From: Annulohypoxylon bovei var. microspora
Lineage: Eukaryota > Ascomycota > Sordariomycetes > Xylariales > Hypoxylaceae
Assembly: GCA_022836615.1 (NCBI GenBank)
Contig: MU405215.1
Location: 186,001 to 250,000, forward strand
Reading direction: 5' to 3'
Length of the DNA stretch: 64,000 bases
The notes beneath the pieces were generated by a model that saw only the letters and a program-made list of their open reading frames with translations, searched no databases and was not told the origin of the DNA. Positions 1 to 12,169 of the stretch are shown in pieces; the stretch's first letter is position 1; every line of letters starts with the position of its first letter. The translations under genes and the position numbers were made by a program.

Positions 1-292
1 GAGTTGGTGCAAAAGTCGGAGCAAAGGCTGGTGGTGCATCTTGGATCTTATCCTTACTGAGGGATCTGTCGGTATCATCCTTTGATGTACGTCGTGAGGC
101 TTCGAGAATGTGAGGTGAAGGTGATAGTTGTGTGCCCCCTCCATCCGATAAACTCCTAGCTTTTGAAAGAGGAGACCTCTCAATTATCCCGAAGCCGTTG
201 ATATTATTACCCTGGCTTTCACCCTTCATATCTTCATCCATCACTGCTACCTCATCGTAATCGTTTGTAGCCATTCGAACCTGTCTATCCAT
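1..292 (-). CDS. Partial gene running off the left edge, unrecognised
   Basis: An open frame without stops runs leftward from ATG codons at 292 and, in the same frame, at 274 to the window edge, giving the first 91-97 residues of a longer protein. The sequence (MATNDYDEVAVMDED, then SPLSKARSLSDGG) is hydrophilic, rich in Ser, Asp and Lys, and shows no signal peptide or membrane segment, as in a disordered N-terminus of a nuclear or cytosolic protein. No family could be recognised from this part. A TGACG-N3-CGTCA palindrome lies about 225 bp upstream. The frame staying open for more than 90 codons supports a real gene, but introns cannot be excluded. Confidence 0.5.
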   Translation of the reverse strand, partial: MDRQVRMATNDYDEVAVMDEDMKGESQGNNINGFGIIERSPLSKARSLSDGGGTQLSPSPHILEASRRTSKDDTDRSLSKDKIQDAPPAFAPTFAPT

Positions 293-825
293 GCAGATTG
301 GCGATCTTATTTTTGGAGTTTACGGCGGTTATCGTCTTCCAGATGGGTATATATTCGATGCTAAGGGCTAGTACTTTTTACTTGGATGACTAAGTTCGAC
401 TGTCTTGTGGACCGCATCGATGCAGACAAAGGATAACGCAACGCCAACAATGCGAGCGCATGTGTATAAATTAAAAAGAAGTTCAAGTAAGGATTTATGG
501 ATCGACGTTGAAATTGTGACGTCGCGTCATATTACGGCAAACGCGGGCTCCAAGGTTCTGGGATAAGGACTTGGATCTTATCGATAACTTATCGCTTAGT
601 TACACTAAAAGGTTGCCCGGCAGCTGCCGAACAGTAGCAACCAATCAACGTTTTCAATGCAAACGCTTTCTTATAAATAGTGGAAATTCCAACTCGAAAC
701 TTCCCAGTTCATCCCAGTTCAATATATATCTAACGCCTAGTGGCATGGTGAAGGGCGCTTATGCCGTCATGGTTAACGGTTTAAATATCGTATTTACCAC
801 TAGTTATTCTAACATCCTAGGTATT
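293..825. other. Intergenic: promoter of the left-edge gene
   Basis: No credible gene is seen. The stretch lies between the start of the left-edge gene and the 3' end of the PL4 gene. It holds the TGACG palindrome at 517-529. A short open frame at 571-879 has no recognisable content and overlaps the 3' end of the PL4 gene. Confidence 0.5.
517..529. promoter_or_regulatory. CRE/bZIP-like palindrome TGACGTCGCGTCA
   Basis: This 13-bp site consists of two inverted TGACG half sites separated by 3 bp. It lies upstream of the left-edge gene. The identical 13-mer (14 with the following T) recurs at 50317-50329 upstream of the histone-H1-like gene. TGACG half sites are bound by ATF/CREB-type bZIP proteins in fungi; binding here is inference. 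Confidence 0.4.
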
Positions 826-2890
826 CTAACTAAGTTCAAACTTCAACGCATCATACTGTACGTAGACAGTTGTTGGTAGCAAGGCTGTCTCCGTATCCGT
901 TGCATTGAACGGCAGACTCAAAGTAAATTCGTTCAATCCCACCTTCAGAAATTCTGCCGCCTTAAACGAGAACTCATTCCCGATATTCTGGCAGACTACA
1001 CTACTCCGGACACCGCACGAACCACTGCGGTAGGACGGTATAATCCACGTGCTGATATCCCGGCCGTTGGCGGCGACGGTGTAGGGGAGATTGGAATACT
1101 TCTCGTTGGGGAGCGATGTCCACTTATCATTGCCGTTGGCCGTTTTAGCACCCGCAAGCTCGACAGTAAGCGTCGCCGTCTGGAGGTCATCAGTGAGCTG
1201 TTCGCTAGTGAGGTTGAACTGGATAGTCCAATTATTGACGTTTTCGTAGTATGGCTGCGCGCGGAAATAGTTGGAAGGACCAGGAAACACGCTCCAGTGT
1301 ATATAGTTGAAGTCCTCCGCCTCTTTGCTTTCGCCGACCTTGAAGATAACTCCGTCTGGGAAATCGGTCGGGAAATCCCAATTGGCCCAGTAGACACGAT
1401 ATTGCTCCGGCTGCAAGGGCTTCGACGTATCGGGCGCATATCCGTGCTTGTATTCCCCTGCAGATTTATCCGGTGTGCCAATCCGCCAAATTTCCTTGCC
1501 TTTACTTTCTGGCTGCCACTGGAAGTTATATGCCTTCGCGGTTTTTGCTACGTCGACATCATCCTGGATAAACCATCCAAAGATGCCCTCGGCATATACG
1601 GTCAACCTATAAGTACCTTCTTTCACCCTCAGGATCTCCACTGCTCCAGTAGTAGGATCGATATCAGCCCAATACTGCAAACTGGACTTGTCAAAGACGT
1701 TTAGTTGAAAGTCTTGCTTGTTTTCGGAGAGAACAGCGATTGGCCTCTTTCCTCCCTCCGGTATGTCGATGGTGGCTTTGAATGTAGCCCGCTTTGACGT
1801 TGGTGTGTAGTTGGGCACATACTGGGCAATGCTATCGTAGAACTCGCTATTCCATTCCGGGTTGGCATATTTCGCCGCATCGGCCCTAAGTTCTTCAAGT
1901 GTAGTATCCTTTCCACCCCTATTGAAGTGATAGTACTGCGGACCCCAGGTTCGATCGAAGCCATTTGTCATATTAGGGGTAGGAGCGCCGTGATGGCCTG
2001 ATACCAAGTAGTTGTACTAAGGACATAGGTTATAAGTGTGAACTTTTTTTATCCCAATAGGACAGCATCGAAAGGGGGTTCAAGAGACAACTTACCACTA
2101 TACCGTCAACAACCAAGTCCGAGTGCAACGGTCCGCCATAATACGTTTCTCTTGTATTGTGCACTAGCCAAGCACCGTAAGTATTTCCGTCAGAGCTGGT
2201 TGATCCATCTGAGTATTGTCCGTGAACATCATGGTCACGCCAAACCTCAGAAAAGGTATACTTGGTAAAGTAGTTCGAATATTGTTTCACGTAGGCATCG
2301 TTAGGCGTATTGCCGAGATAAGTCGTTGCATCTTGAACCGTGACTCCTTTACTAGTAGCATCGGATGAGGCAAAAGGCGCCCAGTTGCCTTCGCTGCTGG
2401 AGAGATGGGTCCACAAGCGCGTGCTCGGCCTAAAAAGGGTTCGTAGTTCACCAAGACCTCGAAGGAAAGGCGTCTTCTGATTGTAATAGGTGACGCGAGA
2501 GAAAACATGCAAGCCGGTTTCACCTTCTCGCAAGAACCAATATTGCTCCAATGTCTGATTCGTAGATGTGTAAGTATCTTGCATCACAACACCTCCATAT
2601 GGCGTCCCGGTAGAGTCGACCCCCTTAATGAGCTGGAACTTTGCAGTGCCCCCGGGGGCCCAAAATCCGCTAGGGACACAGGAGCAATCGAGGTACGGCC
2701 CTCTTCCGCTTGAACCTAAAAGATCCTCCGTTCCTAGGAGTATCTTGGAAACTCCCCCATTACTCTTACTTACGGCTACTAATAAGTCGTCATTTTGTAG
2801 AGTAAACTGACTACTAGTTTCTGTGGCGTTCAAGAATGCCGTTGCCCGAGATGTCAGAAGGGAAAAAACCAACACCTTCAATGAGACCAT
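826..2890 (-). CDS. Secreted rhamnogalacturonan lyase, polysaccharide lyase family 4
   Basis: Two exons (2890-2096 and 2016-826) joined over a 79-nt intron (GTAAGT donor, CTTAG acceptor, phase 0) encode 661 aa, the usual length for fungal PL4. The joined region reads DGIV then YNYLVSGHHG, a conserved PL4 stretch. Residues 1-18 form a signal peptide ending near ATAF. The N-terminal beta-rich catalytic domain is followed by a fibronectin-like and a C-terminal carbohydrate-binding-like domain (WRIGTPDKSAGEY). The family cleaves rhamnose-galacturonic acid bonds of rhamnogalacturonan I by beta-elimination. The gene is divergent to the tandem pectin methylesterase, so the two probably share a promoter region. 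The family call is strong; substrate is from family knowledge. Confidence 0.9.
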
Positions 2891-4108
2891 TATACCAATG
2901 AAGAGTGTTGTCTGTTAGGTACCTATGTGAGCAACGATTCGACTTATTAGGATGGGTGCATTGCCAGTTGTAATTAGATCAATATCGTCCCCCTTTTTAC
3001 GCCCCAAACAGGTTCGATTTATAGATATATACAACATGGCCTTTAATTTTCGCGACATCTAAGCCACCTAGGTAGGAATTTGCTATTGTTTCTTAGGAAT
3101 ATCTCGGGACTTCTTGAACCGAATGTCCTGGAAAATTTATGACCTCTGCGATATATGGTCGAATGAGGGGGAGCTGACCTGACCTTGAGGTGCTTGGCTG
3201 CGTAGCGTTACATGGTTCGTCAAATTAGGTTATTAGCCATCATTCTAGATCCGAATCTCTTTACGGATTAAATATTTAGCAAGAATCAACTTTCTGTGCC
3301 GACGTGATAGTCTGGACTGAAATTTTGATGTTTCGATGTTGGTTGAGGTCGAACTAAATTGATCATCAAATTAACGCTGCTATGAGCGCCAACTACACGA
3401 GGGCTAGATTCTTAATAGTGCTCGCATTATTTCCTAGGGGCAAAATTGTAACATCACATTAATTATAGTATTTGTTCTGAAATGACTCTTCAAATGTAGA
3501 GGTAATATTTTCAATCTAGGTCTTTGCAATAATAGTAATAAGATAAAACTATGATCAAAGAGGGTCATTTTCTTTTATAAACGGAAAAGCGAAAGTCACT
3601 ATAAATAGAAAGCCCGCGTCGAATATATTGTCCGGAATTAAACGTGTCCAGCTACAGCTCTTAGGCTATCCGTATATGCACCTCCGAGGTCCGAGTCTAA
3701 CATCGTCTGATCTTTCACTAATCCACTTGCCCAAGGACTTCTAGAACTCTACTGCAAACCGGCGCTATCGTGTTTTAAGCCTAAGATCGTATCGCGGGTA
3801 TGTCGGTACGATGGATGTTGTACTACCGTTGCCATGTATGGTCACCTACCTGCTTCACCATCCAATTCTAATGATCTTCACCCAATAGTTCCGGCAGCTT
3901 GCCTCACAGTCGAAGATTGGTAAATATAGAAGAATACACTTCTCTACTGAGTGTGGACCCACAATTTTGTTGATTCGTGGGATAATTTAATTTTAAGTGG
4001 AAAGGGGTTGTCACAATGCTCTATGAAATGTCTCATTAAACCGCTCTTTTCTTATGGCTGTCGCTTCCAGATATTCGAGAATATCTCGAACGAATACCGT
4101 CCTTTAGA
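2891..4108. promoter_or_regulatory. Shared intergenic region of the divergent pectin genes
   Basis: This 1.2-kb AT-rich stretch separates the start codons of the PL4 lyase (leftward) and the pectin methylesterase (rightward). No reading frame of note is present. It is the likely bidirectional promoter of the pair. I could not assign specific regulator sites with confidence. Confidence 0.5.
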
Positions 4109-6424
4109 ATGCTTACATTCAAGATAGCCCTCGTGCTAGGGCATCTTTCCAGTCTCTTTCCTTCGTCGGTTTTTGGGGTCGATATATTAAGCACCACTTC
4201 TGAGACAAAGGCGGATAATATCTGTAAGTAAGAGTTATAATTGTTGATATACCTACATAGATAACCACTGACTATAGAAAATGTGAAGCTGCCTCATCAT
4301 GTGGCGCTCATCCCACGAGCGCCTCCAAGGCCCCATCAGGCGCCGTAGTTGTTGACTCAACCAACTCAACGACTGGTTCATTTTCTACTTTAACTGCCGC
4401 ATTGGCGTCACTTTCCAGCGACTCTTCGTGTCAGACGGTTTTTCTGATGCCTGGCACTTATGTTGAACAGGCTTCCGTCAATCGTCCTGGCCAGACTGTT
4501 ATCATTGGGTATACCACAGACAGCCCTGGAAAGGGGTATTCTGGCAACCAGGTGACTATCTCATACAGCCGTGGCCTCTCGGTATCACCGCTTCCCGCAG
4601 GCCATTCGGATTCCGAGACAGCTGTTATCTCTACTGCGTCTTCGAATGTTGCTTTCTACAATGTCAACTTCATTAACACCGACAACCTAGACGGAGCTAC
4701 GGCTAGTTATGTCACCCTGGCTGCTTCGATCTACGGTAGCCACATCGGATTTTATGGGTGCAATTTCACAGGCTGGCAGGACACTCTTCTCACCGGGTCT
4801 ACCAGTGGCTATCAGTATTACGAGTCTTGTTATATAGATGGAGCCATTGACTTTATCTGGGGATATTCTGCCGCCTACTTCAAGGGATGCACCATTGCTG
4901 CCAAGAGGAAAGGATCTTCTATCACAGCACACAACCGCAAGGATGAGTCGGGTATAGGTATTTATGTATTTGACCAATGCCTCGTAACCGCTGCGGAAGG
5001 TTATGAATCCGCGACAGAATCTGGGGTTTATCTTGGAAGGCCTTACTCTGAGTATGCAAAGGTTGTTTTCAAGGACTCTTACTTGGATTCTGTAGTTAAA
5101 CCTGCCGGATGGGAACAATGGAGTACCTCGGATCCGCGACTCGATAACATATTATTCGCCGAGTTTAATAACACCGGACCAGGAAACTGGCAGAATAATG
5201 CTGCCGCGCGCCAGGGCTTTGGCAAAGCAACCCTGCTGACAACAGACGACTATCCCCTTTCCAGTGTTATGGACTCGACTTCTTGGATTGATTCAACGAA
5301 TTCGGGTAGCATTAGTACACCTTCGAAGATTCTGACGCGGAGAAATGGCCCCGAGGATTTAGTTACAATATTTTCTGAGGCGAACTCCACATATCCGGCT
5401 GCCGGTGACTACATTGTGTCTAAGTCTCCTATTCAAGGCAAAACCGTCTACTCGAGTTTCACCGAAGCAATAGCAGCCATCCAGAAATTATCAAGCAGCG
5501 AGGTTGTAACAGTATTTATCTATCCCGGTGTATACAAGGAACAAATCGTCTTCGAACGATCTGGCACCACAATCTTCCGCGGTTACTCGGAGAACCCATC
5601 GGACAATGCTAAAAACCAAGTTATTCTCCAAAATAGTATCGGAGTCGACACGCAAGCCGATCAAAGCAACTCAGACTCGGCGACTTTGTACTCCCGGGCC
5701 AAATACCTCCAACTCTACAACATCAACATGAACAACGTTTTCGGTCAGACACACAACTATGCGTCCCTCGGCTTTGCGAACGGCAATAATGGATATACGT
5801 CCTTTTACGGGTGCCAGATCACTGGCAACCAAGACACGTTTGATATGAACACCGGAACAAGCGTCTTCGCATACAACACTCTAGTTGAGGGGTCTATCGA
5901 CTTTATATGGGGTGCGGGAACGGCTTATTTTCTTAACTCCACGATCGTACCCAACACGGCTGGCGGCAGCATCGCAGCTATGAAAAGGGCCTCGAGTACC
6001 GGGGCTGGAGGTCTCGTATTTGATCAATGCACCATCGCAGCGGCTACGAACGTCAAAGCTGGATCCATCTTCCTAGGTCGGCCATATAACGAATACTCTC
6101 GGGTCGCATATATCAACACCTACTTAGATGCCTCGATATCGTCGGCAGGTTGGTCAGTATGGGGGAGTTCTGATCCTCGAACGGACGGGATACTCTTCGG
6201 CGAGTACAAGAACCGCGGCCCAGGGGCTTCTACGGGTAGCCGTGCCTCATTCTCGGAACAACTCTCTGATGCGGATGCCAAGCAGTTTCAATTAGCCAAT
6301 TTTTTCTCTTCTCAGGGGACTTCATGGTAAGCACTGCGGTGAATCTTAAGTACTTGTTGTTATGTATGACTGACGATTACCTTCTAGGATCAACATGACT
6401 TATGTCAAGACTACTCCCTTCTGA
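4109..6424 (+). CDS. Secreted tandem pectin methylesterase with two CE8 domains
   Basis: Three exons (4109-4227, 4278-6326, 6388-6424) encode 734 aa. The first supplies a signal peptide (MLTFKIALVLGHLSSLFP). The last adds WINMTYVKTTPF, replacing an apparent stop just inside the GTAAGC donor at 6327. The protein is an internal duplication. Domain 1 has QDTLL at about residue 207, DFIWG at 231 and LGRPY at 292; domain 2 has QDTF at 558, DFIWG at 581 and LGRPY at 639. These carry the catalytic Gln, two Asp and Arg of CE8 esterases, which demethylate homogalacturonan in the plant wall. The SWID end of domain 1 matches SWIN at the end of domain 2, supporting exon 3. The donor at 4228 was chosen over 4224 because only it keeps the frame. 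Confidence 0.9.
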
Positions 6425-7076
6425 CATTCTTAGGACTAGATCTTCCTCCATAATCTCATGAAGTATCATTTACAATGGTTTTGCGTATCGATTCTTTCTC
6501 ATCAATAACATTATCCCCGTGTTACCTACTTAAACCTTTGCAATGGTAACTATAGTAGCTTTCAAAGTGCCTTTGATCTGAGTAGTAAAAGACAAAGAAT
6601 TTCCCAACACAATACCCTTGTCCCGCGGAAAGGCCCAGAAGTCACAATGACCTGAACACAAGGGATTTAGAAAGAGAGTTAAAACAACGAGATCCGTCTC
6701 GAAGCAAGCTTAACATATCTGAACTTGCCAGAACAAGCCCATTGTGCCCGAAACTTCTAATAAATGCTCGTGAGACAAGGTCTCACCCAGAAATATAACC
6801 TTTGCTTCGCTATTGCTCGGGTCCAGACTCCATGTTGCTTCGCCTGCTCGCTAGACATCTGTATAACATATAAAAGCGTCCAATCCAGGGGAAGCTCATC
6901 CTAAGAAGGTAACTTGGAATTAACTCACCCCAGCTCAACGACCCAAGCCATTGAAACTTAGCATTCGAACCAAGCCGGTCTTGGCACATTGACACCACAT
7001 CTAGGCCCGTTGAGTCATTACCCCAAGCGACTTGAATAACAGCCAAATATAGTCCTCTCCCATCCAAGTATATAAA
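6425..7076. other. Intergenic, 0.65 kb
   Basis: Nothing recognisable is seen. An 85-codon open frame on the minus strand (6810-7067) lacks family resemblance and a convincing start context. A TATAAA at about 7071 lies too close to the ATG at 7077 to be an ordinary TATA box. Confidence 0.5.
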
Positions 7077-7835
7077 ATGTGTCGCCGCATCCTAACCCAC
7101 CACATGCACCACGACGTGCGCACGCCCATGATCCTCGACCCAAGCGCCTCGAACCCAGCCCTCTACGCGAACCCGCGGGCCACGCCCTTCCACCAGTGCG
7201 AGCTGCGCCCGCCCGCGCCCTCGCAGTGGCTCCTCGGCAGCGGCTTCCCGTCGTGCGCCTACCACAGCTGCTGCTCGGTGGGCGTGGACGTGGAGTTCTG
7301 CGCCGAGTACTGCGCGCAGCTCTGCCAGACCTTCGGCATCGCGGACCCGGAGGCGATGGCCTGCGAGCCCGAGGAGTGCGCGCTCTTCGTCGCGGAGCAC
7401 CGCCACGAGCGCCTCGAGTACTTCGGCCGCCCGGACGCGTACCCCAGGGGCTGGCTGCCGGCGACGTGGCGCGAGGACCTGCGAGACGTGGACTGCGGGT
7501 GGCACGCGTGGTTCAGGCGCGACGTGGCGCACCTAGGCCGCTGGGAGGAGCTGTTCTTCTACGAGTGCGAGCACCTGCACACGCTCGAGCAGGACGCCAA
7601 GACCCAGTTCTTGGTGTACCGCGATCTGGCGCGGTTCTGGCCGCGGGGGCACCGCGAGCTGGTTACGGCTGAGGCTAACGTGGAGCAGGCCCAGAAGGTT
7701 CTCCTCGAGCAAAAGGAAAATGTTACGCGTCTGATGAACTGGGCACAGGGCCTTCCATGTGAGTGCTTAGGGGGTTTCGTGCCTGTATGGTGGATGCGTA
7801 TGTGGGCGTTTAACGATGAGGACTACAAAGAGTAG
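7077..7835 (+). CDS. Conserved-looking fungal hypothetical protein, Cys/His-rich
   Basis: A single 252-aa exon starts MCRRILTHHMHHDVRTP, which resembles the opening of a family of short uncharacterised Sordariomycete proteins; I recall the family only as hypothetical. Residues 60-105 are Cys-rich (CAYHSCC, CAEYCAQLC, CEPEEC), suggesting metal binding or disulfides, but no signal peptide or membrane segment is present. The first 600 bases are strikingly GC-rich with third-position G/C, unlike the flanks, which itself argues for selection on coding. Overlapping long frames on both strands in this GC-rich block are shadows. Function unknown. Confidence 0.7.
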   Translation: MCRRILTHHMHHDVRTPMILDPSASNPALYANPRATPFHQCELRPPAPSQWLLGSGFPSCAYHSCCSVGVDVEFCAEYCAQLCQTFGIADPEAMACEPEECALFVAEHRHERLEYFGRPDAYPRGWLPATWREDLRDVDCGWHAWFRRDVAHLGRWEELFFYECEHLHTLEQDAKTQFLVYRDLARFWPRGHRELVTAEANVEQAQKVLLEQKENVTRLMNWAQGLPCECLGGFVPVWWMRMWAFNDEDYKE

Positions 7836-10580
7836 TGATTCTCTTAGCTTTACATGGTAGGAGGCCCTTATGGAAGGAAATCCCGATTTGGCGGAGTTAA
7901 AGGTGCTTACGAGTCTTTGAAGTATATGCTTGATCATATATACCTATAGAGGATTTCAAGGTAGGGTATAGATTCCCCCCTTTTTTCCTACCTAGTACTT
8001 TTTAGCATGGTAATTGGTGTTGGGTAATGTTAGTACACTGTCGATATAGATTATAATAAAATAATCTTTTGTTAAGAAAATATTTCTAAGGCGGCGTAGG
8101 TATGGAAGCCGTATGCCCCGAGTGGTGATATCCATACTGATACAATATTGTTAACCTTGTCGAGTGCCTAGGAGTGATTGAATTTAACACATCATTCGAT
8201 TTGATTAGTATATTGAATGGCTCTCCCCATTTAATATGTACTACTGTTCAAAGAACGCATAAATATACGCATATGGCCACTGTATGGGTTAGAGGAGTCG
8301 GTGAAAGAAACTGCCGGTGTTTCGACAACAATCATCGTGCTCGTAACTTGCTGTGATAACCAAGCTCCGGGAGAAACAGGGCGTCTTTCTAAATGATTGC
8401 GAGACTGATGTAGCCCACAGTGGCAAGATATTGTTGCTAATTTTGGCCTCCCTCCGGATAAATATAGTATCGAAGCTTCATCGACTTTCCTAGTGTATGT
8501 AACTCTAGAAGATTCAGCTAACTATAGGTTTGGGGGCTCCGAATCCGTCGTGTTATACGGTTGTTGACTATTGTGGCCGACGATGGAACGCCGCCACCGC
8601 TCTATCATGCTCATTTAATCGGGGCGACCTTACGCCATATGCTGGCTGAATTCGCGAAGCTAGGAATAGTGGCGAGTCCTACTGCTGACAAGATTTGAGG
8701 GGCTACATGAAGAACCCCTGTAGCCGTAATATACTTAATTGCTATGATTGTCAGATTGAACTTCATCGATCGATCGAATAACCACGGGTCTATCGAGTGG
8801 GTTAGCCGTTCAGTCGGTTATTAGCCGTGTCTTGCCGCGATTATATTGTAAGCCGCCAAACCTCACCGAGGGGGCTGTCGGCGAAGGTCATATAGTCTTG
8901 AACAATGACTTCCAACCAACTCATTTGGACCTATCTAATCCACATTAAAATAACTATAACTCCGTGAATCTCTCGCCTGAAAAGGTCGTATTCGTTGAGC
9001 ACGCCATGCCCATCTTGAAGGCCCCCTCAGCTGATGTGTGCCGTACTACCTGAGCTAGTATAATTGATATAATAATGTGGCGGCAAGGCGTGCTCAGAAC
9101 CAACATTCGGTATATAACGGTACGGCAAAGTCCCGCTGAACCCGGTCTGCAGCTTGCAACTTGGTGTAACTTGATTTGACGTTGCTTTTATCTTCAGGTC
9201 TGACGCACCCCGCATATTTCCAGGTCGTAGGGAGCTGGATAAATTGTACAAATCGTAGACGATTAATATGCGGCTCCCGGGAGTCGCATCTGCCCCTGAA
9301 TATGTTACGTATTCGATTCCTTATGTCAGTACGAATTTAATACGAAACTGACCTATCGTAGTTAGGAGCGCGTGAGTATAAGAATATGTACTGTCAGTTT
9401 ATTGGATGCAGGCAAGGAGCTCCGTTTCAACATTTCGAGAATTCTTTTCAGCCACGGCCCAGAGATGGTCGGTATAAGTGGCGAAATTAAGGAATCGTAT
9501 TCTTGCCGTACTGCCGCAGTAGTGCAAACAATATGGATGAAGGATAATCATTTTCGAGGATGTTGTAAATTCGTATGTAGCATTCTTAAGATGATCGATA
9601 TGGCTCGTTGCCCTAAGTTATTGGTTCTAAAGAAGATAGTCTGTAGCCGACACTACCTAGTCAATTAGCGAATTGATCGACCGGTATTAATGAGATCGAT
9701 CGTCGGTGGGGAGAAAAGGAGCTTAAAAAGTGACAGCTGTGATCGTCAGGGCTTAACTCCAGCCAAAGCCGCGTAAGAACCGAGGCAATTACCATATAAA
9801 AAGTCCTGACATTATCTAGCATTTAATAAATGCACAGAATGCCACGTCAATTCTATAATACCACGAAGACATGGTCTTTCTTCAATTATTGAATAGCACG
9901 ATCGATTCCCGGCACAGACGTTGGGCGTTGTTAAAATTGCAAAGCAGCACGCAAAGCCAGGGGTAGAAAAACGAGGACCAATCAGCACACAGGTCACACC
10001 CCCTTCATCGCAATAGGCATTCCGTTTCCTCTGCCGCTTTGTTGACGATTCACTATGGAGGAGATTGCCGAGGATCGAACTAAGTATTGTCCGGCTGCCG
10101 GTCATAATATCCGTCGAGGAGAAACAGAGCCTACTTAGTCATCCAATGAGAAATTCACCTGTGTGCCTGTTAGTAAGAGGCTTCATTTCGGCGGCTGGAG
10201 TTCATTGATCTATATTGAGATGCTCATTAAAGATGCATATAGAAAATGATTGATGAACTGGGTTTGGTCGGCGACCTCGCCGTCATGCTGCAGGCTAATA
10301 GCCAAGGTTCATATGACAGCCGACAGGAAGCTGCTCGAAGAAGGAGAGTGTCGGAATATGTGGGAGTTGAGGCTTTGGAGTCAAGCACGCAATATCGACC
10401 AAATATTATTTCGAAAAGCGGCACAAGAGTGTTGCGAAAAGTATAAATAGAGGCGTTGGCTCTTCGAAGGGTGATGCTGTTTGTTCTTCACCGGCGACAG
10501 CAGCAGCAGACTCAACATAATCCACTCTCTCATCTTGAATTTACCAAGCCTTAGCAGTTCATCCTTGATTTATCTCCAAA
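7836..10580. other. Gene-poor intergenic stretch, 2.7 kb
   Basis: Only short frames without family resemblance are present, such as 9372-9668 (+) and 9812-10105 (-). No paired terminal repeats, tRNA or transposase remnant was recognised. The last roughly 150 bp (with a TATAAAT at about 10442) is the promoter of the small secreted protein gene. Confidence 0.4.
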
Positions 10581-11249
10581 ATGAAGGTCGCACTCTTTAG
10601 TTTCCTTGCCCTCGGTGGCTTCATTGCTACTAGCATTGCCAACCCCGTCGCTCTTGACACCAGTGTGGAGAAGCGCCAGGATATTGACGTTATCGAGACA
10701 GCCTTGGAGACGCTCTTCACCCAGATCCAGGAGCAGACTACCAAGATCAGTATGTGCTTGTGAACGGCGCATTGCTTGTGATGGCCTAACAAAGAATTAG
10801 ACGCTACTCTGACTCCAGTTCCGGATGCCGCCCCAGAGGCTGATGCCCAGGCTGCCGCCGACATTATTGCCCCTCAACTAGAAGCCATCGGGGAACTCTT
10901 GGATAAGTCTGTTAGCATTGCCAAGCGTGCTATTGTCGGGGGCCGATTTGTCAAGGAAGACATCTTTAAGACCGTCTCAATCATCCTGTTTGAGCTGCTC
11001 GGTACCGTGAAGTTCATACTCATCAAGCTCGGTCTCGGTAAGACGAACCCACCATGACTGACTTCTGAATGCGAAACTGACACATAAATAGGCCCCGTAT
11101 TGATTCACTTGGTTCCCTTGATTCTCGCTCTTGTCAAGCTTATCAAGGCCCTTGACCTGGTGGTTGATGGTCTGCTTATTGCTGTCAAGTTCATCGTCGA
11201 TGACCTTCTCAAGGCTGTTGGTCTCGGCCTTCTCGGCCTCCTCCCCTAG
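10581..11249 (+). CDS. Small secreted protein with Kex2-type site, unrecognised
   Basis: Three exons (10581-10749, 10801-11037, 11092-11249) with GTATGT and GTAAGA donors and TAG acceptors encode 187 aa. A signal peptide (MKVALFSFLALGGFIATSIA) is followed by a short pro-region ending at EKR-QD, a Kex2-type dibasic site near residue 32. The rest is cysteine-free, with an acidic-alanine segment and then amphipathic, Leu/Ile/Lys-rich helices (KFILIKLGLG, VLIHLVPLILALVKLIKALDL) that could bind membranes or surfaces. A TATAAAT element lies about 140 bp upstream. The family is not recognised; a secreted, surface-active or effector-like role is only a guess. Confidence 0.75.
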
Positions 11250-12169
11250 GCAATCAGCCGATAGTCATTCTCTTTTAAAGAATTGACTAGCTGACTAATT
11301 AGGAGACATGGGGAAGAGTCTCTGGTGATTGCTTGTCGCTAGCGTCGATATACATGTTCGGTGTCGTAGATAGTGATGGAGTCTTTCTATCCACCATCGA
11401 ATGAGTAATATATAACATACTCTGATAAGTTATCGCATTTAAGCGAAGTATACTAGGCATTGTAGCGTGTATGATGCCTACCTAACTAGGTAGGTAGGTA
11501 GTAATTGGAAACACTGTTTTGTAGAAGTGAGGTTGAAACTTGACAGGAAAAAAGATGGAAGGGTCGAGATAGTGGGGTTGACGTGCGACAAGGATTCCGT
11601 AGATCACACAGAGAGCTCTCTTCTGATTGGCCAATTATTATAGTGAAACCTAGCTCCCCCTGATAAAGGAGATCGCCATTGAGGCTCTTCGCCTTACCCG
11701 CCGTCGACACCGTCTGGTTGACCAATCGTTGGCCAATGGAACAAATGGAACAAGATCGGTATCGTGCCGAAATGGGACATTCTGGGGAACTTGGAACTGC
11801 TTGGCCGGGTTTTAGACTAAGAAACCCACCAGATATGAGACGAAAGACTAGGAATTGGCATTGACAAACGCTTGATCGGTCGGTTCTCCGGATCCTCCCT
11901 CGTATTGGCCGCCGATAAAAAGCATGAAAGATCCTCGACAAGCATGATCGATCTTCTCCCGCTCATCTCTCACTTCTCACATTCTTAGATCTTGAATCTT
12001 GTCATCCTTCTGGGAGGGGTTTTTTTCGTTTCTTCATTTATCCACTCGTTCCTGTCCCCTGGCTGGCACTTGACTTTCGTTCTCCGTACATATCGACCGT
12101 TTCAACCTTGCACCTACCGGCATTATTAATACCTACCACCCACCCAACCCACGAGTAATACTCATCGAA
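11250..12169. other. Intergenic: 3' region and CT-rich promoter
   Basis: A TAGGTAGGTAGG microrepeat lies near 11477-11502. From about 11940 the sequence becomes CT-rich (TTCTTCATTTATCC and similar), a common feature of strong fungal promoters, leading to the gene at 12170. A 151-codon minus-strand frame (11486-11941) has no recognisable content and is not accepted. Confidence 0.5.

Noticed and set aside
7079..7672. Long overlapping frame on the plus strand and another on the minus strand at 7092-7532
   Set aside because: They arise from the GC-rich codons of the 7077-7835 gene, are Arg/Ala/Pro-only sequences and have no domain character.
9372..9668. 98-codon frame in the 7.8-10.6 kb spacer
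   Set aside because: Starts at a non-ATG codon, no recognisable features and no third-position bias.
11486..11941. 151-codon minus-strand frame
   Set aside because: No recognisable content, lies in the promoter of the 12170 gene and has no splice partner.
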